DNA of 64,000 nucleotides from Shewanella sp. MR-4 (GCF_000014685.1 NC_008321.1:2787001-2851000), one strand, 5' to 3'. Positions 9,167 to 18,502 are shown, counted from the stretch's first letter. Program-made: numbers and translations. Notes: a model not told the origin generated them from the sequence alone.

Positions 9167-9374
9167 GAATTCGTTCCAATGAGGTGATTGGCTTTCCGAA
9201 AACGCAGGAAAGATGCTTATGCTTTGGTGGTTAACCTTATCGCATCCGTTTTACTGTGTATATGCTTGAAAATCAGTTAACTGCTACCTATGACCGACAC
9301 GCCTAGGCGAAGTTGCAGCCAGCTAAGCCAACTGGCCATTTTTACTGCGGCATTGAATCATGCTTTGGGCGTGC

Positions 9375-9608
9375 TTAGCCCTGCGATAAATCAACTTTTG
9401 TGATTAATAGCCCTAATTGGCCGGCGTCATCTTGCAATGTCACGACGGTATGCCCCTGTTTTTTAAAAAACGCGGGAACATCTCGGCGGGAACCTGGGTC
9501 TGAGAGTAGGATATGTAAGCTGTCGCCAGCAGACACAGACTTCAACGCAAGTTTGACCTTAACCAAGGGAACGGGGCAGCGAAATGATGTTAAATCAATA
9601 AAAATCAT
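9375..9608 (-). CDS. TusA/SirA-family sulfur carrier-like protein
   Basis: A 77-residue protein with the family CPxP motif (TSFRCPVPLVKVKLAL, Cys11) and the two-layer alpha/beta pattern of TusA. Members relay persulfide sulfur for tRNA thiolation or other sulfur transfer. The Arg-containing DPGSRRDVPAFFKKQGH block is also typical. It stands alone on the minus strand between perM and bepA, so context does not say which branch it belongs to. TusA proper is usually near 81 residues, and paralogues such as YedF are equally possible. Confidence 0.85.
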   Translation of the reverse strand: MIFIDLTSFRCPVPLVKVKLALKSVSAGDSLHILLSDPGSRRDVPAFFKKQGHTVVTLQDDAGQLGLLITKVDLSQG

Positions 9609-9720
9609 AATGAACTTGCTATGAACGAACTTGGGCTATTATCCTAAGTTGCAACTCAAACTACAAGCTAAGTGCTACCCTAGCCTTAGTTGAGACAATT
9701 AAAAGAATTAAAGGATCCAC

Positions 9721-11190
9721 TTGCGTAATTTGACGTTTTTGACCCGATGTAAACCCCTTGCGGCGAGTGTGCTTTCATTAATGTTACTCGGTGGAGCCGC
9801 AAAGAGTTTTGCCAACAACGACTTGCCCGACTTGGGCACCGCCGCCGTCAATACCTTCAGCCTAGAAAAAGAAATGGTCTATGGCGATGCCTATATGCGC
9901 GTTATTCGCTCATCGGCGCCCATGCTGAACGATCCGGTATTGAGCCAATATTTGACTGAACTGGGCAATAAATTAGTCGCCCACGCCACGGGAGTTAAAA
10001 CGCCCTTTTATTTCTTCCTACTGCAAAACGATGAGATTAACGCCTTTGCCTTCTTCGGCGGCCACGTTGCAGTACACACAGGGCTATTCCTTAACGCCGA
10101 TAACGAAAGTGAACTGGCCTCAGTGCTCGGCCACGAAATTACCCACGTGACCCAACGTCACTTGGCGCGCTCCCTCGAAGCGCAGCAAAAAAGTGGTCCG
10201 GCGACCGTTGCGGGGCTACTCGGGGCCATTTTATTAACCATCGCCGTGCCGCAGGCGGGGATGGCCGCGCTGGCAACCACTCAAGCCATGGCGACCCAAT
10301 CGAAGATCAACTATACCCGTCTGCATGAAAAAGAAGCCGACCGGATTGGCATGCAGATTCTGGTCGATGCGGGTTTTGACCCCAATGCAGCCGCCGACTT
10401 CTTTGGTAAACTCGCCAGTCGTTACCGTTTTACCACTACGCCGCCACAAATGTTGCTGACTCACCCATTACCCGAGTCACGGATCTCCGAAGCGCGCGAT
10501 CGCGCCCACCAGTATCCACACCGCTATGTGCCGGATAATCTCAACTTCCAGCTCGCTAAAGCCCGTATCCAGGTGCGTTTTTCCAGTTACAGCGACGATG
10601 CGGTATTGAGCATGTTTGAAAAGCAGCTCAATAAGCAAACCTACGGCTTTAAAGAAGCGGCCCTCTACGGCAAAGCCTTAGCGCTGTTTAGATTGAAGAA
10701 ATTTGACGAGTCCGAAAAGATTGTCGATGAACTGTTAAAAATCGATGATAACAACTTGTTTTATATCGATACCAAGACGGATTTGCTCAACGAGCGCAAG
10801 GATTATGCTAAGGCGACTAAGTTACTCGAAGCGCAACGTAAGATGAAACCCACATCGCAGGTAATTAACGCGAACTTAGCCAATATCTATATTGAGGCCG
10901 GTGAGCCAGCGAAGGCTATCCCGTTGCTAGAAGATATAATTTTCCTCGATAAGCAAAATCAACTGCCCTATCAACTGCTCAATCTTGCCTATAAAAAATT
11001 GGGCAATCAGGGAATGGAGTATTTCTCCAATGCCGAGTTGATGGCGCTGGGGGCTAACTATAAAGGGGCTATCGATCAATTGAACTTTGCCTACCGCGCC
11101 TCGGAAGGCAATCCATTACAACTGGCACGAATCGAAGCTCGTATCCGCCAATTTAAACAAGCGGATAAAGAGATGGATTCCCTGAAGTAA
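9721..11190 (+). CDS. bepA: Beta-barrel assembly-enhancing protease BepA
   Basis: A periplasmic M48 zinc metalloprotease with TPR repeats that helps LptD and other barrels mature and degrades stalled ones. The 489-residue protein starts at TTG 9721, preceded by AAAGGA, and carries a Sec signal peptide ending near SFANN. The zinc site is His138-Glu139-x-x-His142 (HEITH), with a probable third ligand Glu205 in HEKEADRIG. TPR-like helices fill the C-terminal 200 residues. The ArsC-like gene follows, as in E. coli yfgC-yfgD. Confidence 0.94.
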   Translation: MRNLTFLTRCKPLAASVLSLMLLGGAAKSFANNDLPDLGTAAVNTFSLEKEMVYGDAYMRVIRSSAPMLNDPVLSQYLTELGNKLVAHATGVKTPFYFFLLQNDEINAFAFFGGHVAVHTGLFLNADNESELASVLGHEITHVTQRHLARSLEAQQKSGPATVAGLLGAILLTIAVPQAGMAALATTQAMATQSKINYTRLHEKEADRIGMQILVDAGFDPNAAADFFGKLASRYRFTTTPPQMLLTHPLPESRISEARDRAHQYPHRYVPDNLNFQLAKARIQVRFSSYSDDAVLSMFEKQLNKQTYGFKEAALYGKALALFRLKKFDESEKIVDELLKIDDNNLFYIDTKTDLLNERKDYAKATKLLEAQRKMKPTSQVINANLANIYIEAGEPAKAIPLLEDIIFLDKQNQLPYQLLNLAYKKLGNQGMEYFSNAELMALGANYKGAIDQLNFAYRASEGNPLQLARIEARIRQFKQADKEMDSLK

Positions 11191-11313
11191 AATCGGCTCT
11201 GTTATTTCATCTATTAGCTAATCCCTTATAATTGCGCCCCGAACATCCTGACGGGGCGCTGTTTTTTCTGCTATCATTCGCGCCATTGTTTTAGCCGATT
11301 GAGCATAAGTACT

Positions 11314-11664
11314 ATGACCCAAGCAACGATTTACCATAATCCACGTTGTTCAAAGAGCCGCGAAACCTTAGCCCTACTCGAGCAGCAAGGCTGTGATATC
11401 ACAGTCGTGGAATACCTTAAGAATCCACCAAGCGCCGCCGACATCCGTGGAATTTTAGCCACACTCAAACTCAGCGCCCGTGAGTTAATGCGCACTAAGG
11501 AAGACGAGTATCAAGCACAGGGACTCGCCAATCCGGCCTTAACCGAAGAGCAACTGATCGATGCTATGGTCAAGACGCCAAAATTGATTGAACGCCCAAT
11601 CGTACTGGCCAATCAACAGGCAGCCATTGGTCGTCCACCGGAAAATGTACTGAACATTCTCTAA
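11314..11664 (+). CDS. yfgD: ArsC-family (glutaredoxin-type) reductase, YfgD-like
   Basis: A 116-residue thioredoxin-fold protein of the ArsC family with HNPRCSKSRE at the N terminus (Cys12) and IERPIVL near the C terminus, where the Arg of the arsenate-binding set lies. I start at ATG 11314; an in-frame TTG at 11299 would add five residues. Despite the family name, it sits after bepA and not in an ars operon, so arsenate reduction is uncertain. It is the YfgD orthologue by position. Confidence 0.88.
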   Translation: MTQATIYHNPRCSKSRETLALLEQQGCDITVVEYLKNPPSAADIRGILATLKLSARELMRTKEDEYQAQGLANPALTEEQLIDAMVKTPKLIERPIVLANQQAAIGRPPENVLNIL

Positions 11665-11711
11665 TCTTCGGCCATTTCACCATCATTCGATGCGATTAAG
11701 ATAGGAACATC

Positions 11712-12092
11712 ATGACCTCAAGCACTCTGCTGACACTGAGCCGTTTAGGCTACCTTGCCCTCGTTCTCCTGCTGGGCGGTTGGTTTATTGGTCAGGGCCT
11801 CAATGGGGAATACACCTTATTATTCAGCCTACTCTGGCTAGTACCTCTGTTGCTGCCGTTAAGAGGAATTTTGAAGGGCAACCCATACACCTATGCATGG
11901 GCCAGCTTTATTTTATGCTTATATATGCTGCACGCCCTCACCTTGTTGTATGTCACGACCGATGCATTGACCTTTGCCATTATCGAAGTCCTGCTGATTG
12001 GCACCCTGTTAATCGCGTTCCCATTTTATGCTCGTATCCGTGGGCGTGAACTTGGCCTAGGTCTTAAGAAAAAGTCCGACAAACAAGACTGA
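11712..12092 (+). CDS. DUF2069 membrane protein
   Basis: A 126-residue integral membrane protein with about four hydrophobic helices (first at residues 10-30, LGYLALVLLLGGWFIGQGL) and a basic tail (GLKKKSDKQD). It matches the DUF2069 family pattern, whose function is unknown. It lies 47 bases after the ArsC-like gene with a reasonable ribosome site (AGGAA), so it probably shares that transcript. The terminator-like stem at 12190-12221 follows. Confidence 0.82.
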   Translation: MTSSTLLTLSRLGYLALVLLLGGWFIGQGLNGEYTLLFSLLWLVPLLLPLRGILKGNPYTYAWASFILCLYMLHALTLLYVTTDALTFAIIEVLLIGTLLIAFPFYARIRGRELGLGLKKKSDKQD

Positions 12093-12128
12093 TTGTGAGC
12101 TTCAATCAATCTCATCGCTGCCAGCGAC

Positions 12129-12198
12129 CAACAAGTCGCGATTAGCCAGTGCCGATGAGCAAGTTCAGATAAGCAAGTTCAGATTAACAAGCGCGGTT
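12129..12198. repeat. Degenerate 14-bp tandem repeat, five units
   Basis: Units at 12129, 12143, 12157, 12171 and 12185. The best pair is GAGCAAGTTCAGAT and AAGCAAGTTCAGAT. The first two end in CGAT and share the spacing; the last is the most decayed. Confidence 0.65.
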
Positions 12199-12228
12199 CG
12201 GTTTTAATAACGCTCCGCGCTCTTTGTT

Positions 12229-12288
12229 TCGAGAAGTCGTGATTAGAGATGTCATGATTCAATATGTTGTGATTCGAAACATCATAAT
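12229..12288. repeat. Degenerate 15-bp tandem repeat, four units
   Basis: Four successive 15-mers: TCGAGAAGTCGTGAT, TAGAGATGTCATGAT, TCAATATGTTGTGAT and TCGAAACATCATAAT. The period is exact while the sequence drifts. Confidence 0.65.
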
Positions 12289-12518
12289 TCTATAAATTCG
12301 AACCCCGCTTTTATAACCCTCACTCACAGCCAAATCCGCTGTTGTATTAACCCCTTTTCGGCAAAACCCCCCCCTCAACCCGACAACATTTAACTTACCT
12401 TTCATCACTTTTTGTAACCAAAAGAGCGTGCTATAGTCGGTTGATATGCCAAGCAATGACGGCCAACCAAGCCAGTCATACTACAAAAACAATAACATAG
12501 AGTTAATTGGAGTGAGTC

Positions 12519-14474
12519 ATGATGGGAATATGGGTTCCAATACGTCGATTAAGTATTATCGCGGCGGCCGTCGCGCTCAGTGCCTGTGGCGGCGGTGGTG
12601 GAGATAATAATGATGGTGGTACAGTCACCCCTCCACCTACCACTAACGTGCCACGCTGCGCCACTGTCACTCCGCTAGTGACCACGGACTCAGGCGCCAT
12701 CCGCTTTAAAACTGAGCCTCAATATGTGGCGGGACAATCCAGTGCCATTATTGCCAGCCTAGGGAATCGCGATTCACAGGCTCTCACCTTCCGCTGGCAA
12801 CAGTTAGAAGGCCCCAGCATTGAACTCGTGAGTCAAAATAGCCCAGTATTAGCCTTCGATATCCCCGCAGCAGGCAGCTATCGTTTTAGCTTACATATCA
12901 GCGGCAGCAATATCGATGAAACGGCTGATATAGCGATCAATGCCGACAGCAGCGCGGGGGCAATGCTAAACATTCGTCAGGATCATCAAGCCGTTGAGGG
13001 TAACGATGTCAGCCTACGCATCGCTCAACAAGCCGGCCTTAGTGCATCTAGCATCAATTGGTGTATCGCCGAGGGCCCCAGTGTCAGTCTCGATATCAGC
13101 GATCCCTTTAGACCCCTATTTACTGCGGCCACTGTTGCTCAAGATACCTTAACTCGCCTTAGGGCATCGGCCACGATTAACGGTAATACCGTGACAGACG
13201 AAGCCTATGTGCTCACCACGGCTGCGCCCGCTATAGACCCCAAGAGCTACTTCGATACGCCAGTGGCACGCACCCACGCTTATCATCCCGCTTCTCCCTA
13301 TGCCAGCGCCTTAACGAGCTGTGTGTACTCAAATCAGTTAAAAGAAGCCTGTACTATCAATCAATTGCCGCTTATCGGCCAAGTCTCAAATACGCTCGAT
13401 GTCGACACTATTCTCGATCGCGTCTTAGTGTCCCACGATTGGATGGGAGACAATTTCGAAGCATTTTTACGTCAAATGGACCCGAGCAGCGATTTTGCCC
13501 GCCTACTACAATCGGTCACTGCCGTGGTGATAAGCTATGATGTGCGCCCCTCGTTTTATTGGGTGGTCACAGGGGCGATTTATCTTGACCCGAATGATTT
13601 GTGGCTCACGCCAACCCAGCGCGACACCATTAACGAAGCCCCAGATTATCGCAGCGACTTTGGCAGTGAGCTCAATTTCATCATGCCGTGGCGTTATGTT
13701 AAAAATAACCAATATGCTTCACAGGGATTCCCAATCACTACGCGCGCCACGCGCACGCTCAGTCAGATTAATCCCGATCTCGCCTCACTCTTGTACCATG
13801 AGCTCGCCCACGCCAATGACTTCTTCCCAAGAAGCATACACGCCACACTCACAGGCCCCAGATTGTTGGACGACTATAGCCGTAGAAATGCCAATAAGAG
13901 TTTGATATCCGATCAAGTGAGTCGCAGCTATCCCCTCACCAGCACAGAGATGACAGGTCTTGCGGCGGTGAGCTTCTTAGGCGCCAAAGCCACTGCAGCC
14001 CAAAAAGCCTATCAACCTTCGGATGTGAGTACGTTTTTCTCCGGTGATATCGCCAATGACTTTTACAACTATTCCAGTACCCGTGAAGATGCGGCGATGT
14101 TGTTCGAAGAAGCCATGATGAGTTATCGCTATCAAATCCAGCGCGATGTGGCCGTCACTAACCTGCCCGCCGTGATCACAGCAGATACTGTGATTGTTGA
14201 CTGGGGACAAAGGGGCAGAGTTGGCGATGATAGCCTAGCGAACCGCGCTGCCTTGGTGATCGATGGCATGCTGCCAGAGCTTGATGGCATCAACCTGCTC
14301 ACGAGCCTGCCCGAGCCAATAGCGATGACGCAAGGCCAAAGCTGGCGCCAAACCCTGGGGATTTCGCCCAATACCACAGTGAAAGAACTACAAGGGGTTG
14401 CGGCAAGTAGCGAAACGCTTATCGAGCCAGAGCTCCGTTTCAGTGGCGATCGTCACCGCCATCCACAGCAATAA
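12519..14474 (+). CDS. Uncharacterised lipoprotein with a putative zinc-protease motif (HELAH)
   Basis: A 651-residue predicted lipoprotein: lipobox LSAC with Cys23, then a Gly/Asp/Asn-rich linker (GGGGGDNNDGG) and PPPTT. Residues 60-240 look like two Ig/PKD-type beta domains (SQALTFRWQQLEGPSIELV and a second NWCIAEGPSVSLDI copy). At 427-431 HELAH fits a zinc HExxH site, and TREDAAMLFEEAMM about 95 residues later could supply a third glutamate ligand. I do not recognise a named family. GGAG is 6 bases before ATG 12519. Proteolysis is inference from the motif only. It is convergent with htpX. Confidence 0.85.
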   Translation: MMGIWVPIRRLSIIAAAVALSACGGGGGDNNDGGTVTPPPTTNVPRCATVTPLVTTDSGAIRFKTEPQYVAGQSSAIIASLGNRDSQALTFRWQQLEGPSIELVSQNSPVLAFDIPAAGSYRFSLHISGSNIDETADIAINADSSAGAMLNIRQDHQAVEGNDVSLRIAQQAGLSASSINWCIAEGPSVSLDISDPFRPLFTAATVAQDTLTRLRASATINGNTVTDEAYVLTTAAPAIDPKSYFDTPVARTHAYHPASPYASALTSCVYSNQLKEACTINQLPLIGQVSNTLDVDTILDRVLVSHDWMGDNFEAFLRQMDPSSDFARLLQSVTAVVISYDVRPSFYWVVTGAIYLDPNDLWLTPTQRDTINEAPDYRSDFGSELNFIMPWRYVKNNQYASQGFPITTRATRTLSQINPDLASLLYHELAHANDFFPRSIHATLTGPRLLDDYSRRNANKSLISDQVSRSYPLTSTEMTGLAAVSFLGAKATAAQKAYQPSDVSTFFSGDIANDFYNYSSTREDAAMLFEEAMMSYRYQIQRDVAVTNLPAVITADTVIVDWGQRGRVGDDSLANRAALVIDGMLPELDGINLLTSLPEPIAMTQGQSWRQTLGISPNTTVKELQGVAASSETLIEPELRFSGDRHRHPQQ

Positions 14475-14563
14475 AATGACGACTACCGTAATGTAGAGAG
14501 CTAGGCAAGCTGACATGCCAGATTTAAACATTTCAGCATGCCTTAGTTAGAGAGGTTGGATAC

Positions 14564-14594
14564 AAAAAAGCCCATCGTTACGATGGGCTTTTTC
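14564..14594. terminator. Bidirectional terminator before htpX
   Basis: AAAAAAGCCCATCG pairs with CGATGGGCTTTTTC-like bases around loop TTA. It can end both the rightward lipoprotein gene and the leftward htpX. Confidence 0.87.
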
Positions 14595-14610
14595 AAAATT
14601 GTGGACTCGA

Positions 14611-15474
14611 TTAACGGGTCTGTAAAGCGGCGATACGCTTCTCTAATGGCGGGTGGCTCATCATCAGCTCAGCCATTGAACGCTTGCCGTTAATACCGAA
14701 GGCTGACATTTGTGCTGGCATTGCCGAGCTTTCAGGGCCTTGGCGTAAACGCTCAAGCGCTGCAATCATCTTATGCTTACCCGCTAAACGTGCTGCACCT
14801 TCGTCAGCACGGTATTCACGGATACGTGAGAAGTAAGCCACGATAATCGAGGCCAAGATACCAAACAACATGTCGAGGACAAACACGACCGCCATATAAG
14901 CGAACATGCCTAAACCTTCACCTTCTTCATCGTTGCTCGATACGAAGTTATTGATAATGCCCGCAACAACACGCGCCGCAAAGATAACAAAGGTGTTCAC
15001 TACGCCTTGAATTAAGGTCAGAGTCACCATATCGCCGTTGGCGACGTGGCTCACTTCGTGGGCGAGAACCCCTTCTACTTCGTCTTGGCTCATACCGTAT
15101 AACAGACCGGTACTCACGGCGACTAATGAGTTGTCTTTGCTTGGGCCTGTGGCAAAGGCGTTCATTTCTGGTGACTGGTAAATCGCCACTTCTGGCATTT
15201 TAATTCCAGCTTGTTGCGCTTGACGGGCAACCGTTTCCAATAACCAACGCTCAGTGCTATCACGTGGCGTGGTGATCACTTCACAGCCCATGGTCTTTTT
15301 CGCCATCCATTTTGAAATGGCTAAGCTGATGAAGGCTCCGCCGAATCCAAAAATCGCAGCGAACACTAACAGTCCACCCATAGTAGACGTATTCACGCCC
15401 AGAATAGACATCACAATTGAGGCTACCAGCAACACGGCTAGGTTAGTCGCAATTAATAAAAAAATACGCTTCAT
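14611..15474 (-). CDS. htpX: Membrane zinc protease HtpX
   Basis: An inner-membrane M48B metalloprotease that degrades misfolded membrane proteins alongside FtsH. I start at ATG 15474 ([16 protein letters not shown]), with GGAG 9 bases upstream, giving 287 residues. A longer in-frame start at 15504 lacks support. The zinc motif HEVSH begins at His139, and [14 protein letters not shown] carries the third ligand. Two N-terminal and two central hydrophobic segments fit the fold. A probable promoter with a heat-shock-like -35 lies upstream. Confidence 0.95.
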
Positions 15475-15522
15475 TTCAGCTCCTTTACGGCAAACACATG
15501 CCATTTAACTTTGCTCAAAGAC

Positions 15523-15550
15523 ATAATATGTCCAATTAATCGAAATTCAA
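15523..15550 (-). promoter_or_regulatory. Probable htpX promoter
   Basis: Minus strand TTGAAT (15550-15545), 16-base spacer, TATTAT (15528-15523). The -35 is set in CCCCTTGAA, which resembles the sigma32 -35 element, consistent with a heat-shock gene, but the -10 is sigma70-like. Which sigma factor is used cannot be decided here. Confidence 0.5.
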
Positions 15551-15761
15551 GGGGTAAAGCTAAGAGTTTTTCTACTCGCTAATTTTTCTCTCAATTTAGA
15601 CATTGCCTTTCATGGCTCGTGAGTCTAGGGACAGTGTATTAATCTAAACTTAAATCTAGGCTCTGTCAGCGTTACAGCCAAATTCATGTGCGTTTATCTA
15701 TGTTTATCGCGATTAAACTTTGTTAACATGCCAGCACATTCCGAGATTTCAGGATAAAAAA

Positions 15762-16472
15762 ATGACAGTCAATGCCCTACTGCTTAGCAGTTCACGCGTC
15801 GGTGATACGCCTTACCTTTCCCATGCGATTCCCTTTATCAAACCGCTCACCACTAACGCCCAAAAATGGATTTTTATTCCCTATGCCGGTGTCAGCATGA
15901 GTTACGACACTTATTTAGCCTCAGTCGTAGCGGGATTAAGTGAACTTAGGCTCGATATCAGCGGCATTCACCAGCATCCCGATCCGCGCCAAGCGATTAA
16001 AGATGCCGATGGCATTTTGATCGGTGGTGGTAACACCTTTCATTTATTGCACGAGCTCTATAAGTATGATTTAGTGCATCTTATTCGTGAAGAAGTGATG
16101 AATGGCAAGCCTTATATTGGCTGGAGCGCAGGCTCTAACGTCTCGGGACTGAGCATTCGCACCACCAACGATATGCCGATTATCGAGCCACCTTCGTTTA
16201 CCGCGCTAAATATTGTGCCGTTTCAGTTAAATCCACATTATTCAAACTACCGCGCACCGGGACATAACGGCGAAACCCGCGCCCAGCGCTTACTCGAATT
16301 CACTCGCGTCGATCCTATCACCCCAGTTGTGGGTATTGTCGAGGGCAGCGCACTCTGGCGTCAGGGTGAAACCTTATCCCTACTCGGTGACAATCCGGCC
16401 TATTTATTCTGTGGTGAGCAGCAAGAAATCCCCATCCCTGTGGGCAGCGATTTATCCCATTTACTGAAATAA
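15762..16472 (+). CDS. pepE: Dipeptidase E (aspartyl dipeptidase)
   Basis: A cytosolic S51 serine peptidase that hydrolyses dipeptides with N-terminal aspartate. I start at ATG 15762 (MTVNALLLSSSRVG), with AGGA upstream, giving 236 residues; the frame opens at 15720 but that ATG has no ribosome site. The nucleophile Ser lies in IGWSAGSNV, and GGGNTFHLL is the family loop. The downstream HPHYSNYRAPGHNGETR-type block carries the catalytic histidine. The length fits the 229 residues of E. coli and Salmonella PepE. Confidence 0.94.
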   Translation: MTVNALLLSSSRVGDTPYLSHAIPFIKPLTTNAQKWIFIPYAGVSMSYDTYLASVVAGLSELRLDISGIHQHPDPRQAIKDADGILIGGGNTFHLLHELYKYDLVHLIREEVMNGKPYIGWSAGSNVSGLSIRTTNDMPIIEPPSFTALNIVPFQLNPHYSNYRAPGHNGETRAQRLLEFTRVDPITPVVGIVEGSALWRQGETLSLLGDNPAYLFCGEQQEIPIPVGSDLSHLLK

Positions 16473-16880
16473 GATCTATTCGGCGGCATTGCCTCGTCTA
16501 ATCTGCTACTATCGGCCACCGAGTGTGAGTTTGTCATCAGACTTGCTGGCCGATAAAATGCCGCAAAATGTCATATAAAAGAGGCCACTATACCTCGTGC
16601 GGTCAAACCGGATAGCAGTAATATCCCAAGTTAACACTCAAGCTACCTGATGTTTTAACCGATAAGGTCAGCACTTATCCTGCGGGAGAAAAGACTTGCA
16701 CCACTTAAGTAACTGCTCTAATTTCGTTGTCGAACACTTTGATTAACAAGATTAAATTTTCATCCACCCCTAAACACTTCCCGAACTAATGCATTCTAAG
16801 TGATTTATAAATCGGGAGTTTTGGGCACGTTACGGGTGCCAATCTTGCACCTTAGCCCATTGAAGTGAGGAGTACCTATT
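16473..16880. other. Gene-free gap upstream of opgG
   Basis: About 400 bases. It includes a perfect 9-bp inverted repeat (TATCGGCCA at 16510-16518, TGGCCGATA at 16547-16555, 28-base loop) and a weak GGCAC/GTGCC stem near 16824-16840. I see no gene; the opgG promoter should be here. Confidence 0.55.
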
Positions 16881-18464
16881 TTGCGACTGCATTCAACAAT
16901 CAATCATTTAGCCCCTATCACACAGCGAAAAACGAGCCAACCTAAGTTTTTTCTCGGTTCTCTACTCGCTTGTATGATGGGCATCAGCAGCTTAGTGCCC
17001 GCCTATGGCGCCGACTCAACTCAAGAGAAAAAAGCCAAGGCCTTCTCCCATGACACTGTTATTGAACTGGCCCAGCAACTGGCACAAAAACCGTTTAAAG
17101 AAGCCCGAAAAGCCCCTAAGGAACTCATTGATCTTGATTACGCGACCTATGGCAAAATCAATTATCAAGAAAATGCCGCGATTTGGGGCGGCACTCCCAC
17201 TAAGTTTTCGGTACAACTCTTTGCCCCCGGTTTTTTATACAAAAACCTCGTGGATATCGATGTGGTTGAAAACAGCCAAGCCTTGCCCATCGAGCTAACA
17301 GAGTCCTCCTTTAGTGTCCCAAATGGCGCCATTGAAAAATTACTCACTCAGGTTGGCCAATATGCGGGCGTACGCCTGCACTACCCTATCAATGACGATG
17401 AGGTGAAAGACGAGTTCATCATGTTCCAAGGCGCGAGCTATTTTAGAGCGCTGTCTAAAGGACAAATTTATGGCTTATCTAACCGTGGACTGGCTATCGA
17501 TGTGGCCCAGCCCAAAGGTGAAGAATACCCATTATTCAAGCGTTTTTGGGTAGAGCGCCCCTCTAAGTATCAAACCGCCATTGTGGTGCATGCGCTGTTA
17601 GACAGCCAGAGCGTCACTGGTGCCTACCGCTTCGGTATTTACCCTGGCGCACCAACGCGAGTCGAAGTGGATGTCACGCTATTCCCACGCAAAGACATCG
17701 CCCATGTGGGCCTCGCACCACTGACCTCGATGTTCCTCTATGGCGGGTTGGATACTTCAGATAAGCCAGACTATCGTCCTGCGGTACATAACTCCGAAGG
17801 ATTACAAATCGATCGCGGAAATGGCGAACGCTTATGGCGCCCACTTAATAACCCAAATAAATTGCAGATCAGCGCCTTTGGCGACGAGGACATCAAAGGT
17901 TTTGGCTTGATCCAACGTCATCGTAACTTCGATTACTATGAAGATCTGAGCGCAAACTATCAGCAACGTCCTTCTGCTTGGATTGAACCGCTAAACGATT
18001 GGGGTAAAGGCCAGTTAGTGCTACTGGAAATCCCATCGAGCGCCGAAACCAACGACAACATAGTCACCTACTGGGAGCCTCAGGGCGGCTTAAAGCAAGG
18101 TGAACCCTATCGTTACTCCTATCGCATCACAGCGTCTAACGATAGCCCCAGTGCGAATACTAAGGCGCGAGTGGTTCGCAGCTCCAAGGGACAAAAGCAA
18201 GCCAAAGGCAAAGAACTGCTGATCGATTACAGCAATATTAAACCGCAAGATATTGAAAAAATTACCATTGATGCCAGTATCAGCAAAGGCAAAATTCTGT
18301 CTTCTCGCATAGTGGCTCATCCGGATATCAATGGTGCTCGCGTTTTCGTGACTTTCGAGCCTGAAAGTACCAATGTGGCAGAGCTCAGAATTCAACTGCG
18401 TAAAGATGAAAAGCCACTCGCTGCCACTTGGCTGTACCGCTGGAACAGTGATGATTGGCCCTAG
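16881..18464 (+). CDS. opgG: Periplasmic glucan biosynthesis protein, OpgG/MdoG family
   Basis: A 527-residue periplasmic protein required for osmoregulated periplasmic glucan backbones. It starts at TTG 16881, preceded by GTGAGGAG, and has a Sec signal peptide ending near VPAYGAD. The family blocks FSHDTVIELAQQLAQKPF, AIWGGTPTKFSVQLFAPG and GAPTRVEVDVTLFPR are clear. The glucosyltransferase gene opgH normally follows opgG but is not adjacent here. OpgD is the alternative, but that paralogue has a Tat signal and no twin-arginine is seen. Confidence 0.9.
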   Translation: MRLHSTINHLAPITQRKTSQPKFFLGSLLACMMGISSLVPAYGADSTQEKKAKAFSHDTVIELAQQLAQKPFKEARKAPKELIDLDYATYGKINYQENAAIWGGTPTKFSVQLFAPGFLYKNLVDIDVVENSQALPIELTESSFSVPNGAIEKLLTQVGQYAGVRLHYPINDDEVKDEFIMFQGASYFRALSKGQIYGLSNRGLAIDVAQPKGEEYPLFKRFWVERPSKYQTAIVVHALLDSQSVTGAYRFGIYPGAPTRVEVDVTLFPRKDIAHVGLAPLTSMFLYGGLDTSDKPDYRPAVHNSEGLQIDRGNGERLWRPLNNPNKLQISAFGDEDIKGFGLIQRHRNFDYYEDLSANYQQRPSAWIEPLNDWGKGQLVLLEIPSSAETNDNIVTYWEPQGGLKQGEPYRYSYRITASNDSPSANTKARVVRSSKGQKQAKGKELLIDYSNIKPQDIEKITIDASISKGKILSSRIVAHPDINGARVFVTFEPESTNVAELRIQLRKDEKPLAATWLYRWNSDDWP

Positions 18465-18502
18465 GCCACTAAGTTAACACTCGATTTGAGCTTTGCTTAA
18501 CA

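Larger units (their letters stand above)
12093..12518. other. Gene-free gap with two tandem-repeat tracts
   Basis: A 426-base gap. It holds a 14-bp repeat (12129-12198), a stem AGCGCGG/CCGCGCT (12190-12196 with 12215-12221) that may end the bepA unit, a 15-bp repeat (12229-12288), an eight-C run near 12367-12374, and the leader of the next gene. No coding sequence is credible. Confidence 0.65.

Noticed and set aside
12367..12374. Poly-C tract as a phase-variation switch
   Set aside because: It is a single run of eight C in non-coding sequence about 145 bases before a start codon, not in a promoter spacer that I can define.
12503..12700. Open frame antisense to the lipoprotein start
   Set aside because: It is a shadow of the Gly/Pro-rich linker; no ribosome site.
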